Below are positions 26,339 through 34,243 of a DNA stretch of 64,000 bases, one piece after another; position 1 is the first letter of the stretch, and the number at the start of each line of letters is the position of its first letter. The stretch is from Phosphoribacter sp037045045 (GTDB taxonomy: Bacteria > Actinomycetota > Actinomycetes > Actinomycetales > Dermatophilaceae), in NCBI GenBank assembly GCA_037045045.1, contig JBAOHL010000005.1, positions 620,001-684,000 of the forward strand, written 5' to 3'. The position numbers and the translations under genes are program-made. Under the pieces are notes generated by a model. The model was given only the letters and a program-made list of their open reading frames with translations, ran no database searches and had not been told where the DNA came from.

Positions 26339-27616
26339 ATGAGCGCCCCTACCCCACGCCCGAGCCGGTCCATGGACGGACTGACCCGGCGGACCTTCCT
26401 CACCACCTCCGGCGTGGTCGGGGCGGCCGCCCTCATCGCCGGCGCCGCGAAGGTCACCGTCGACCAGGTCGCCACGCGGGCGAGCGAACAGCCGCTGCCG
26501 ACAGGGACGCCGATCCTCGTCCTGCTGACGATGTACGGCGGCAACGACTGGCTCAACACCGTTGTCCCGTATGCCGATCCGGCCTATCGGGCGGCCCGCC
26601 CCGAACTCGCCTACGGCGCCTCCGACGTCATCCGGCTCGACGACCAGTGGGGCCTCAACCCGGGGCTGACCGGTCTGGGCCACGAGTGGCAGGCGGGTCG
26701 GCTGGCGATCATCCGAGGGGTGGGGTATCCCCATCCCGACCGAAGCCACTTCCGGTCGATGGACATCTGGCAGACCGCCTCGCCCCAGGCCCCGATCCAC
26801 ACCGGCTGGATCGGGCGGTGGCTGGACGGGGCCGGGGCCGACCCGCTGCTTGCGCTGTCGATCGGGTCCGTGTTGCCGCCGTTGGGGGTGGGCGAACGCG
26901 TCACCGCCGGGGCTCTGACCGCCGGCCCCACCCCCAAGGGTGGTTCGCCGCTCCGCGCCCTCGCGGGCACCGACCCGACGGACGGGGCGGCGGCGCGGCT
27001 GGTCACCGGCTCGTATGCCGCGGCCGGCCAGATCTCGGCCGCCGTCGGCCAGGCGGCTTCGAGGACGACGGCGAAGGCCACGGGGACCGCGAAGGCCACG
27101 GGGACCGCGAAGGCCGGCGGCAAGGGCGGCGGCAAGGGCGGTGAGCTCGGGGAGCAGTTGGCCCTCGTCGCCGCGTGCATCGCCGCCGGTGCTCCGACCC
27201 GTGTGTACGCCGTGTCGGCCGGAGGTTTCGACACGCACGCCGACGAACGGGCCTCCCACCAAGGCCTGCTCACTCGGGTCGACGCGGCGCTGCAGGAGTT
27301 CCGCGCGGCGTTGGCCGGAACGTCGCGCGAGGCCGATGTCGTCGTCATGGCCTACAGCGAGTTCGGCCGGCGGGTGCGGGCCAACGGGTCCCAGGGCACC
27401 GACCACGGTACGGCGGGCAACGTCCTCGTGTTCGGCTCGAAGGTGCGCGGTGGGTACCTCGGCGACGCCCCGTCGCTCACCGCCCTCGTCGACGGCGACC
27501 TCGCCGTGACGACCGACTTCCGTGCGGTGTATGCCGCGGCGCTGCGCGACGTCCTCGGCGCGGACCCGGATCGGGTCCTCGGAGTTCACGCCGGGGAGTT
27601 GCCGATGTTCTCCTGA
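26339..27616 (+). CDS. DUF1501 domain-containing Tat-exported protein
   Basis: This 425-residue protein has a twin-arginine signal (TRRTFLTTSG then a hydrophobic AAALIAGAA), so it is exported folded. The mature part has the DUF1501 landmarks LTMYGGNDWLNTVVP, PHPDRSHFRSMDIWQTA, AGGFDTHADE, YSEFGRRVRANGSQGTDHG and the final LRDVLGADP. The fold is related to alkaline-phosphatase/sulfatase enzymes, with metal-binding Asp/His residues in those motifs. A Thr/Lys/Gly repeat (TAKATG units, about residues 240-265) is inserted. It is partnered with the DUF1800 gene upstream. Confidence 0.9.
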   Translation: MSAPTPRPSRSMDGLTRRTFLTTSGVVGAAALIAGAAKVTVDQVATRASEQPLPTGTPILVLLTMYGGNDWLNTVVPYADPAYRAARPELAYGASDVIRLDDQWGLNPGLTGLGHEWQAGRLAIIRGVGYPHPDRSHFRSMDIWQTASPQAPIHTGWIGRWLDGAGADPLLALSIGSVLPPLGVGERVTAGALTAGPTPKGGSPLRALAGTDPTDGAAARLVTGSYAAAGQISAAVGQAASRTTAKATGTAKATGTAKAGGKGGGKGGELGEQLALVAACIAAGAPTRVYAVSAGGFDTHADERASHQGLLTRVDAALQEFRAALAGTSREADVVVMAYSEFGRRVRANGSQGTDHGTAGNVLVFGSKVRGGYLGDAPSLTALVDGDLAVTTDFRAVYAAALRDVLGADPDRVLGVHAGELPMFS

Positions 27617-27628
27617 GGATCGGGCTAG

Positions 27629-28531
27629 TCAGGCCGAGACGACCCGGAAGGCCAAGTCATCGACGCGGGCCCGCAGTTCGCCGTCGGTGGCCAGCCGCTC
27701 CCCCACCCGAGTGGCCAGGGCTTGCACGTCGGGGGCTTGCAGGCCAGGGCGCAAGGCCAGGGTGACCACGAGCGTGCCCCCCGGGCCGTGGCCGAGGGTG
27801 TGCCGAACGACATCCCCCTCGTCCCCGGTGGCCTGGGTCACGGCCCGCTCGACGAACGGGTCCTCGTGGGCCGGCAGCCACGGCTGGGCCTGGGCCAGGG
27901 CCCAGACCATGCTCGGGCGCAGCTCGGTCGCGTGCTCCGAGGCGACGTCGACGACGAGGACGTCGCAGCCCTCGCTCACCGCCGCCTGGGCTGCCGTCTG
28001 CGCCGAGACCGGAACCGGGCGAGCGGTCTGGTCCCATTCGGCGAGCGCGTCGAGGCCGGAGAAGACGAGCATGGCCCGGCGGCCGTCCGGCCCGGTGAGG
28101 GTCACCGCGGACATCTCGGTGGCCGGCCGTCCCGGGAAGGATCCGGGATGCTCGTGGTCGTGTGCGTGGGCGTCATGGCCGCGGTCGTCGTGGTCGTGGT
28201 CGTCGTGGTCGTCGTGGTCGTCGTGGTCGTGGTCGTGGTGGTGGTCGTGGTCGTGGTGGTGGTGGTGCACAGGCGGGGGCCGGTCGGGGTCGACCGGGAC
28301 GGCGACCGCAGGCACCAGCCAGCGCGCCGCGGCAACAAGCTCGACCAGCCGACGTTCGGCCGCACTGTCGGCGTAGTCACCGTGGCTCGACAACGCCTCT
28401 CGCAGAACCGGATCGGCCGCCCCGTGGTCGTCGGCGAATCCTCCGCCGGTGACCGTCCGCCCGCCCCACGGCATACCGCCGGAGTCGTGCGAGTCCGTCG
28501 CCGCCGAGCGCGGGTTGGTCCACCCGGTCAC
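27629..28531 (-). CDS. SseB-family protein with long His/Asp-rich insert
   Basis: This 300-residue protein has two SseB-like regions (about residues 40-90 and 140-300, including MLVFSGLDALAEWDQTARPVPVS, where SseB proteins have their conserved core). Between them is an insert of about 40 residues containing roughly 20 His and 15 Asp. Such a run could bind several Zn or Ni ions. The GTG start overlaps the hisA stop by 4 bp (GTGA), so it is the last gene of the his operon. SseB has no settled molecular function in actinobacteria. Confidence 0.8.
   Translation of the reverse strand: MTGWTNPRSAATDSHDSGGMPWGGRTVTGGGFADDHGAADPVLREALSSHGDYADSAAERRLVELVAAARWLVPAVAVPVDPDRPPPVHHHHHDHDHHHDHDHDDHDDHDDHDHDDRGHDAHAHDHEHPGSFPGRPATEMSAVTLTGPDGRRAMLVFSGLDALAEWDQTARPVPVSAQTAAQAAVSEGCDVLVVDVASEHATELRPSMVWALAQAQPWLPAHEDPFVERAVTQATGDEGDVVRHTLGHGPGGTLVVTLALRPGLQAPDVQALATRVGERLATDGELRARVDDLAFRVVSA
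28149..28270 (-). repeat. Trinucleotide-like repeat encoding the His/Asp tract
   Basis: The plus strand is almost entirely GTG and GTC triplets (28185-28266), coding alternating His and Asp on the minus strand. It looks like a slippage-prone low-complexity tract kept in frame. Confidence 0.8.
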
Positions 28532-29262
28532 GGGCGCCCGGCGACGTCCAACGCCTCCGGCAGCGACAGCGCCCCCCGGTAGAGCGCCGAACCGACGATG
28601 GCCCCCTCGACGCCCTCGGGAACGAGAGCGCGCAAGGCCCTGACGTCCTCCAGGGTCGACACCCCGCCGGAGGCGACGACGGGGCGCTCGGTCCGGGCAC
28701 AGACGTCGCGCAGCAGCTTGAGGTTGGGGCCGGCGAGCATGCCGTCCTTGTTGACGTCGGTGACGACGTAGCGAGCGCACCCCTGCGCGTCGAGCCGGGC
28801 AAGGGTCTCCCAGAGGTCCCCGCCCTCGCGGGTCCAGCCGCGCGCGGCGAGGACCGAGCCGCGCACGTCGAGGCCGATCGCCACCCGGTCGCCGTGCTCG
28901 GCGATGACCTGCGCGGTCCAGGCCGGGTCCTCGAGGGCCGCCGTGCCGAGGTTGACCCGTCGGCACCCGGTGGCCAGCGCGGCGGCGAGCGACGCGGCGT
29001 TGCGGATCCCGCCGGAGAGTTCGACCTGCAGGTCGAGGCGCCCGACGATCGAGGCGATGAGCTCGCGGTTGTGACCGCGCCCGAAGGCCGCGTCGAGGTC
29101 GACGAGGTGGATCCATTCGGCGCCCTCGTCCTGCCAACGCTTCGCGGCCTCCCACGGGTCGCCGAACTGCCAGCCGGAACCGGCGACGCCCTGTTGCAGT
29201 TGGACGGCCCCGCCGTCGGCGATGTCGACGGCCGGCAGCAACTGTAGGCGGGTGTCGCTCAT
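28528..29262 (-). CDS. hisA: Phosphoribosyl isomerase (HisA/PriA)
   Basis: This 244-residue TIM barrel isomerises ProFAR in histidine synthesis; actinobacterial PriA also performs the TrpF step. Visible landmarks are LLPAVDIADGGAVQL, the N-terminal catalytic Asp of VDLDAAFGRG, the phosphate site LSGGIRN and the C-terminal catalytic Asp of VTDVNKDGML, with VASGGVST. Whether TrpF activity is present cannot be decided here. It overlaps the upstream membrane-protein gene by 4 bp and the downstream sseB by 4 bp. Confidence 0.95.
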   Translation of the reverse strand: MSDTRLQLLPAVDIADGGAVQLQQGVAGSGWQFGDPWEAAKRWQDEGAEWIHLVDLDAAFGRGHNRELIASIVGRLDLQVELSGGIRNAASLAAALATGCRRVNLGTAALEDPAWTAQVIAEHGDRVAIGLDVRGSVLAARGWTREGGDLWETLARLDAQGCARYVVTDVNKDGMLAGPNLKLLRDVCARTERPVVASGGVSTLEDVRALRALVPEGVEGAIVGSALYRGALSLPEALDVAGRP

Positions 29263-29597
29263 GCGGGGCTGCCTCCGGTGGGTGGGGTCTGGTCCTGGGG
29301 CGAGGGCGCGGATGCCGGCGGCGCGCCGGCCTGGTCGGCGGCGGCACCGGCGGCGATCTCGGCGCGATGGGTCCACAGCAGGTAGGCCACCCCGACGAGC
29401 ACGACGAGGACGACCAGGCCGATCTTCACCGGCAACGAGAGGTTCAGCAGCACGCCGACGACGAGAGTGCCCAGAGCGGCACCGACCGTCGAGGAGACGC
29501 TGCGGGTCCGCCGGCGCCTCGGGTAGGCCGTGGTTCGACGAGTGGTGCGCCGCCCAGTGGTGCGGCGGGAGGTGCTCGGGCGTCGGGTCGCGCTCAC
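29259..29597 (-). CDS. Small membrane protein in the his operon
   Basis: This 112-residue protein has an Arg/Thr-rich cytoplasmic N-terminus (about residues 1-35), then two close hydrophobic helices (about 38-55 and 57-75), then a Pro/Ala tail. I do not recognise a family. Its stop overlaps the hisA start (ATGA), so it is coupled to hisA. Small membrane proteins are found at this place in other actinobacterial his operons, but no role is known. The GTG start is weakly supported. Confidence 0.65.
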   Translation of the reverse strand: MSATRRPSTSRRTTGRRTTRRTTAYPRRRRTRSVSSTVGAALGTLVVGVLLNLSLPVKIGLVVLVVLVGVAYLLWTHRAEIAAGAAADQAGAPPASAPSPQDQTPPTGGSPA

Positions 29598-29622
29598 CGT
29601 GACCTGCCTTTCCGGTGCGGCG

Positions 29623-30261
29623 TCACAGCGACCGCACCCAGTTCTGCAGCAGTTGGGCCCCGGCGTCGCCGGACTTCTCGGGGTGGAACTGGGTCGCCGA
29701 CAGCGGGCCGTTCTCGACGGCGGCGACGAACGGGCCGCCGTGGTCGGCCCAGGTGACGACGGGTGCCACGGCGACGAAGGGCCCGTGCGGTTGCAGCGTC
29801 CAGGAGCGCACGGCATACGAGTGGACGAAGTAGAAACGTTCCTGCTCAACGCCGGCGAACAGCCGTGACCCTGCTCCGGGCGTGACCTGTGACCAGCCCA
29901 TGTGCGGCACGACGTCGGCGGTGAGCCGCTCGACGGTGCCGGGCCACTCGCCGAGGCCCTCCTGCACCGAGGCCGCCGGTTCGGTCGACCCGTCGAACAG
30001 CACCTGCATTCCCACGCACACCCCGAGCACCGGCCTCCCGCCCGCCAAGCGCAGCTCGATGATCCGCGGCCCGTCGGCAGCCCGCAGCCCGGCGAGACAG
30101 GCGTGGAAGTTGCCCACCCCAGGCACGAACAGCCCGTCGGCGGCGAGCGCAGCGGCCGGATCGGCGGTGAGCTGCACGGACGCGCCGACCCGCTCCAGGG
30201 CGCGCACGGCGGAGCGGACGTTGCCGCTGCCGTAGTCGAAAACCACCACCGAGGCGCTCAC
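29623..30261 (-). CDS. hisH: Imidazole glycerol phosphate synthase, glutaminase subunit
   Basis: HisH (212 residues) releases ammonia from glutamine for HisF. Class I glutamine amidotransferase landmarks are present: the N-terminal FDYGSGN, nucleophile Cys82 in GVCVGMQVLF, the FVHSYAV strand and the His-Glu pair in TQFHPEKSG. The GTG start overlaps the stop of the upstream unknown gene by 4 bp. The partner hisF is outside the window. Length is typical. Confidence 0.96.
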   Translation of the reverse strand: MSASVVVFDYGSGNVRSAVRALERVGASVQLTADPAAALAADGLFVPGVGNFHACLAGLRAADGPRIIELRLAGGRPVLGVCVGMQVLFDGSTEPAASVQEGLGEWPGTVERLTADVVPHMGWSQVTPGAGSRLFAGVEQERFYFVHSYAVRSWTLQPHGPFVAVAPVVTWADHGGPFVAAVENGPLSATQFHPEKSGDAGAQLLQNWVRSL

Positions 30262-30878
30262 CGGGATTGCTCGTCCTCCTCGTGCAACGACCGCACCGAG
30301 CGGTCGAACCGGGCTACATCCTGCTCCTGCGGCTGCGCCAACTGGGCGCCGGGCTGATCGGCGACCCACCCGCTCCCGCCGAAGTCCGCCGCAGCGGGCA
30401 GGTCGAGGACCGCGAGTAGCCGCCGCCCGGTCGACACCGCGTCGCCGGCACCGTCGTGCAGGACGTCGACGAGCGCGTCGACGGTATGCCGCTCACGGAC
30501 TCCCGCGACCTCGGCGAGGTCGTCGATGGCCGCGACAGGCAGGCCACCGGGGCGGACGAGCCCGGTGCCGGGCTCCCAGGCCAGCCAGCCGCGTCGAGAC
30601 CACCGACCGCCGAGGTCGACCGAGACGACGAGGCGTGCGCCGACGACCCGAAGCCCGAGGGCTGGGCGAAGGGTCCGGGGCAGGGACCGGCCGAAGAGCA
30701 CGTCCGCGGCGTCGTCGTAGGGCGGGGCCGACTGCGCGTCGGTGCCGGAGGGAGCGATGGCGACCCAGCCACGCGGCATACCCGCGATGTAGGCCGGCGC
30801 GAGGCCGTGTCGCGCCCAGTCGGTGGCCGTCTCGGAGTCGCCGCGCGCCAGCAGCACCGGGTCCACTGGCTCGCTCAC
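30258..30878 (-). CDS. Uncharacterised protein in the his operon (206 aa)
   Basis: This 206-residue protein overlaps hisB by 4 bp upstream and hisH by 4 bp downstream, so it is made as part of the his operon. I do not recognise a domain. It is soluble, with segments GMPRGWVAIAPSG, GLRVVGARLVVSVDLGGRW and a repeated Trp pattern (RGWLAWEPGTGLV) that suggests a beta-rich fold. The position between hisB and hisH is shared by hypothetical genes in other actinobacteria (recalled, not checked). A regulatory or assembly role is only a guess. Confidence 0.7.
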   Translation of the reverse strand: MSEPVDPVLLARGDSETATDWARHGLAPAYIAGMPRGWVAIAPSGTDAQSAPPYDDAADVLFGRSLPRTLRPALGLRVVGARLVVSVDLGGRWSRRGWLAWEPGTGLVRPGGLPVAAIDDLAEVAGVRERHTVDALVDVLHDGAGDAVSTGRRLLAVLDLPAAADFGGSGWVADQPGAQLAQPQEQDVARFDRSVRSLHEEDEQSR

Positions 30879-31501
30879 CCGGAGAGGGTGCCCTTCGCGC
30901 TCGGGATGCCGGTCACCCGTGGATCGAGGGCGACGGCGGCACGCAACGCCCGGGCCAGCGCCTTGTACTGAGCCTCGACGACGTGGTGCGGGTCGCGCCC
31001 GGCGAGGACCCGCACGTGCACGGCCATCCCGGCGCGGTACGCGAGCGTCTCGACGACGTGCCGGGTCAGCGAACCGACGTACGAGCCGCCGATGACGACG
31101 TATTCCTGCCCCGGCGGCTCGCCCTGGTGGACGCAGTAGGCCCGGCCGGCGACGTCGACGACGACCTGGGCCAGGGCCTCGTCCAGCGGGATGGTCGCCT
31201 CGCCGAACCGGGAGATGCCCCGCTTGTCGCCGAGACATTCGCGCAGGGCGTCGCCCAGGACGATGGCGACATCCTCGACGGTGTGGTGGGCGTCGACGTC
31301 GACGTCGCCGGTTGCCTCGACGGTGAGGTCGAACAGCGCGTGCCGGGCGAGCGAGGCGAGCATGTGGTCGTAGAAGCGCACCCCGGTGGAGATGCTCGAC
31401 GCGCCGGTGCCGTCGAGGTCGAGGGACAGGTGCACCGTCGACTCGCTCGTCGAGCGGATCAGCTGCGCGCGTCGCGGCGTGGGCGTCGCGTCCTCGCTCA
31501 T
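30875..31501 (-). CDS. hisB: Imidazoleglycerol-phosphate dehydratase
   Basis: HisB (208 residues) dehydrates imidazole glycerol phosphate to imidazole acetol phosphate. The Mn-binding His motifs of the family are visible: FYDHMLASLARHA, DAHHTVEDVAIVLG, HVVETLAYRAGM and DPHHVVEAQYKALARALR. It is monofunctional, without the phosphatase domain of the enterobacterial fusion. The ATG overlaps the hisC stop by 4 bp, and its stop overlaps the next gene. Confidence 0.97.
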   Translation of the reverse strand: MSEDATPTPRRAQLIRSTSESTVHLSLDLDGTGASSISTGVRFYDHMLASLARHALFDLTVEATGDVDVDAHHTVEDVAIVLGDALRECLGDKRGISRFGEATIPLDEALAQVVVDVAGRAYCVHQGEPPGQEYVVIGGSYVGSLTRHVVETLAYRAGMAVHVRVLAGRDPHHVVEAQYKALARALRAAVALDPRVTGIPSAKGTLSG

Positions 31502-32655
31502 GGGCAGGCTCCTTCGGGGACGGGCGTGCGGCGGTGCGTGTCGGGCAGGGCGGCCATCGCGTCGAGGAACGCCGTGGTCTCCTGCGGGGTGCCGGCGGTG
31601 ACCCGCAGGTGGTGGGCGATGCCGACGTCGCGGACGAGCACCCCCCGATCGAGCAGCGCCTGCCAGGTGGCCGCTGCGTCGGTCAGCCCGCCGAAGAGGA
31701 CGAAGTTCGCGTCGCTGGGCACCGGGTCGTAGCCCATGGCGGCGAGGGTGTCGACGAGTCGGTCGCGCTGGGCCTTGATGGCCTCGACCTCGGCGAGCAG
31801 GCTGCCCCGGTGGGCCAGGGCGGCCCGGGCGATCGCCTGCGTCGGGCTGGACAGGTGGTAGGGCATCCGGACCAGACGCAGGGCGTCGACGAGCTCGGGC
31901 GCCGCTGCGAGGTAGCCCAGCCGGCCGCCCGCCAACGCGAACGCCTTGCTCATCGTGCGGGTGACGACGAGCAGCGGGTGCTCGGCGAGCAGGGTGAGCG
32001 CCGAGGGTGTTCCCGGGCGGGCGAACTCGGCATACGCCTCGTCGACCACGACGACGACCTCCGGCGCGGCGGCCAGCACGGCCTCGACGACCCCGAGCGG
32101 CAGGGCGGTGCCGGTCGGGTTGTTCGGCGAGCAGAGGAAGACGACGTGCGGGCGGTGCCGGCGGACCTGTCCGACGACGGACTCGGCGGTGAGGTCGAAG
32201 GCCCCGGTCGCACTGCCGCGCGCACCGTCGATCCACGTCGTGCCGACGACGCGGCTGATGATGGGGTGCATCGAATACGCCGGGGTGAAGCCCAGGGCCA
32301 CTCGACCCGGCCCGGCGAACGCCTGGACGACGTGTTGGAGCACCTCGTTGGACCCGTTGCCGGCCCAGACCTGGTCCGCGGTGATGCCGACGCCGGTCTG
32401 CCCGCGCAGGTATGCCGCGAGGTCCTCGCGCAGGGCGGTGAACTCCCGGTCCGGGTAGCGGTTGAGATCGCCCGCTTCGGCAGCGACGGCAGCGGTGATC
32501 GCCGCGGCGACCGGCACCGGCACGGCATACGAGTTCTCGTTCGTGTTGAGGCGCACGGGGACGTCGAGTTGGGGCGCCCCGTAGGCGTGTTGGCCGCGCA
32601 GGTCCTCGCGCAGCGCGTTCGCGACCGCGACCGCGGCATCCGTCGGGGCGCTCAC
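31498..32655 (-). CDS. hisC: Histidinol-phosphate aminotransferase
   Basis: HisC (385 residues) is a fold-type I PLP aminotransferase. Landmarks are RLNTNENSYAVP at the N-terminus, the VWAGNGSNEVL PLP-phosphate region, FLCSPNNPTG, the Asp-Tyr pair VVVDEAYAEF and the PLP-lysine segment TRTMSKAFALAG. The C-terminal substrate Arg region (HHLRVTAGT) is present. The GTG start overlaps the hisD stop by 4 bp (GTGA). Confidence 0.96.
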   Translation of the reverse strand: MSAPTDAAVAVANALREDLRGQHAYGAPQLDVPVRLNTNENSYAVPVPVAAAITAAVAAEAGDLNRYPDREFTALREDLAAYLRGQTGVGITADQVWAGNGSNEVLQHVVQAFAGPGRVALGFTPAYSMHPIISRVVGTTWIDGARGSATGAFDLTAESVVGQVRRHRPHVVFLCSPNNPTGTALPLGVVEAVLAAAPEVVVVVDEAYAEFARPGTPSALTLLAEHPLLVVTRTMSKAFALAGGRLGYLAAAPELVDALRLVRMPYHLSSPTQAIARAALAHRGSLLAEVEAIKAQRDRLVDTLAAMGYDPVPSDANFVLFGGLTDAAATWQALLDRGVLVRDVGIAHHLRVTAGTPQETTAFLDAMAALPDTHRRTPVPEGACP

Positions 32656-34010
32656 GATCGGTCCCGAGGGATGGTGTCGCCGAAGCGCGCGGTGATCGCC
32701 TCGCCGTGCCCGGGCAGGTCCTCGGCCTGGGCGAGCGCGACGACGTGGGGCGCGACGGCGCGCAGGGCGGGCTCGGTGTAGTCGATGACGTGGATGCCGC
32801 GCAGGAACGACTGCACCGACAGGCCACTGCCGTATGCCGCGGACCCGGCAGTCGGCAGGACGTGGTTGGAACCGGCGGCGTAGTCGCCGAGGCTCACCGG
32901 GGCGAAGGGCCCGACGAAGATCGCCCCGGCGTTGCGCACCCGGGCGGCGACGTCGGCGGCGTCGCGGGTCTGGATCTCGAGGTGCTCGGCGGCGTAGGCG
33001 TCGCACACCGCGAGGCCCGCGTCGAGGTCGTCGACGAGGACGACACGCGACTGGCTGCCGGTGAGGGCCTGGCGGATCCGTTCGCCGTGCTTGGCGGCGG
33101 GCACTCGCCGGGCCAGCGCCGCGTCGACGGCGTCGGCCAGTGCGGCGCTGTCGGTGACGAGCACGGACGCGGCGAGCGGGTCGTGTTCGGCTTGGCTAAG
33201 CAGGTCGGCCGCGACGTGTTCGGGGTCGGCCGAGTCGTCAGCGAGCACGAGGATCTCGGTGGGGCCGGCCTCGGCGTCGATGCCGATGACGCCCTGCAGC
33301 AACCGTTTCGCCGCGACGACCCAGATCGAGCCGGGGCCGGTGACCATCGACACCGGTTCGCAACTCACGGCGACCATGTCAACGATCTCGTCGAAGCCGT
33401 AGGCGAACATCGCGACGGCCTGGGCGCCGCCGACGGCATACACCTCGTCGACCCCGAGCAGCGCGCACGTCGCGAGGATCGTCGGATTGGGGTAGCCGGC
33501 GAAGACGCCGACGTTCTCGCGCTGCGGCGGGGACGCGACGGCGAGCGAGCCGACCCCGGCGAGCTGCGCGGGGACGACGTTCATGACGACGCTGGAGGGG
33601 TAGACGGCCAGACCGCCGGGCACGTAGAGGCCGACCCGCTCGACCGGCACCCATCGTTCGGTAACGGTGCCGCCCTCGACGACGCGGGTGGTCACGTCGG
33701 ATCGGCGCTGGTCGGCGTGGACGATCCGGGCCCGGCGGATCGCCTCCTCCAGCGCGGTGCGCAACGACGGATCGAGGGCCGCGAGGGCCGCGGCGAGCAC
33801 GTCTGCCGGCACCCGCAGGTGCGTCGGCGTCACGCCGTCGAATCGCTCGGACAGCTCCCGCAGGGCCGCCGCACCCCGATGCGCGACGGCGTCGACGACG
33901 GGCCGGACCAGGTCGGCCGCCGCCGCCACGTCGAACTCGGCCCGCGGCAGCGCCTCACGCAGGGCACGCCGCGACGGCCGAGTGCCGCGCAGGTCGGTGC
34001 GGGACATCAT
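32652..34010 (-). CDS. hisD: Histidinol dehydrogenase
   Basis: HisD (452 residues) performs the last two oxidations from histidinol to histidine with NAD and Zn. It contains YVPGGLAVYPSSVVMN, the NAD-binding PNPTILATCALLGV and AGPTEILVLAD, the Zn/catalytic LLSQAEHDP, and the C-terminal AGSNHVLPTAGSAAYGSGLSV. It begins the his operon. Two adjacent ATG codons are possible starts; the first lies 6 bp after a TAGACT -10 box, which points to a leaderless message. Confidence 0.97.
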   Translation of the reverse strand: MMSRTDLRGTRPSRRALREALPRAEFDVAAAADLVRPVVDAVAHRGAAALRELSERFDGVTPTHLRVPADVLAAALAALDPSLRTALEEAIRRARIVHADQRRSDVTTRVVEGGTVTERWVPVERVGLYVPGGLAVYPSSVVMNVVPAQLAGVGSLAVASPPQRENVGVFAGYPNPTILATCALLGVDEVYAVGGAQAVAMFAYGFDEIVDMVAVSCEPVSMVTGPGSIWVVAAKRLLQGVIGIDAEAGPTEILVLADDSADPEHVAADLLSQAEHDPLAASVLVTDSAALADAVDAALARRVPAAKHGERIRQALTGSQSRVVLVDDLDAGLAVCDAYAAEHLEIQTRDAADVAARVRNAGAIFVGPFAPVSLGDYAAGSNHVLPTAGSAAYGSGLSVQSFLRGIHVIDYTEPALRAVAPHVVALAQAEDLPGHGEAITARFGDTIPRDRS

Positions 34011-34016
34011 GGGCGA

Positions 34017-34022
34017 AGTCTA
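34017..34022 (-). promoter_or_regulatory. Leaderless -10 box of the his operon
   Basis: On the minus strand TAGACT (34017-34022) stands 6 bp before the hisD ATG. There is no Shine-Dalgarno in the spacer. Confidence 0.55.
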
Positions 34023-34117
34023 GGGCGGGTATGCCGGCGACCTCCCTCGCATTCCCCTGATGTCGATCCGCCCGGTGGACCGCACTGGTAACGGCATGGG
34101 CGCCTCCTGCCACCTAG

Positions 34118-34243
34118 GTGCTGGGCGCCACTCCACTACAGGCGGCCGCAGTCCAACTCGTCGTCCTCGTCGCGCTGCTGCTCGTCGCCGCCGTGGCGAC
34201 CGCGCTCACCCTCGAGCTCGTGGCCCGGGGGCGGCTGGCCTGA
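34118..34243 (+). CDS. Possible 41-aa single-span membrane protein
   Basis: A GTG-started frame of 41 codons encodes a short N-terminus, a strongly hydrophobic helix of about 22 residues (VQLVVLVALLLVAAVATALTL) and a short basic end. Its last 38 bp overlap the convergent oligopeptidase gene. The codon pattern (G/C third positions, Leu/Val/Ala-rich) looks coding, but the ribosome-binding site is weak and I know no family. Small membrane proteins of this kind are often missed. Confidence 0.4.
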   Translation: MLGATPLQAAAVQLVVLVALLLVAAVATALTLELVARGRLA

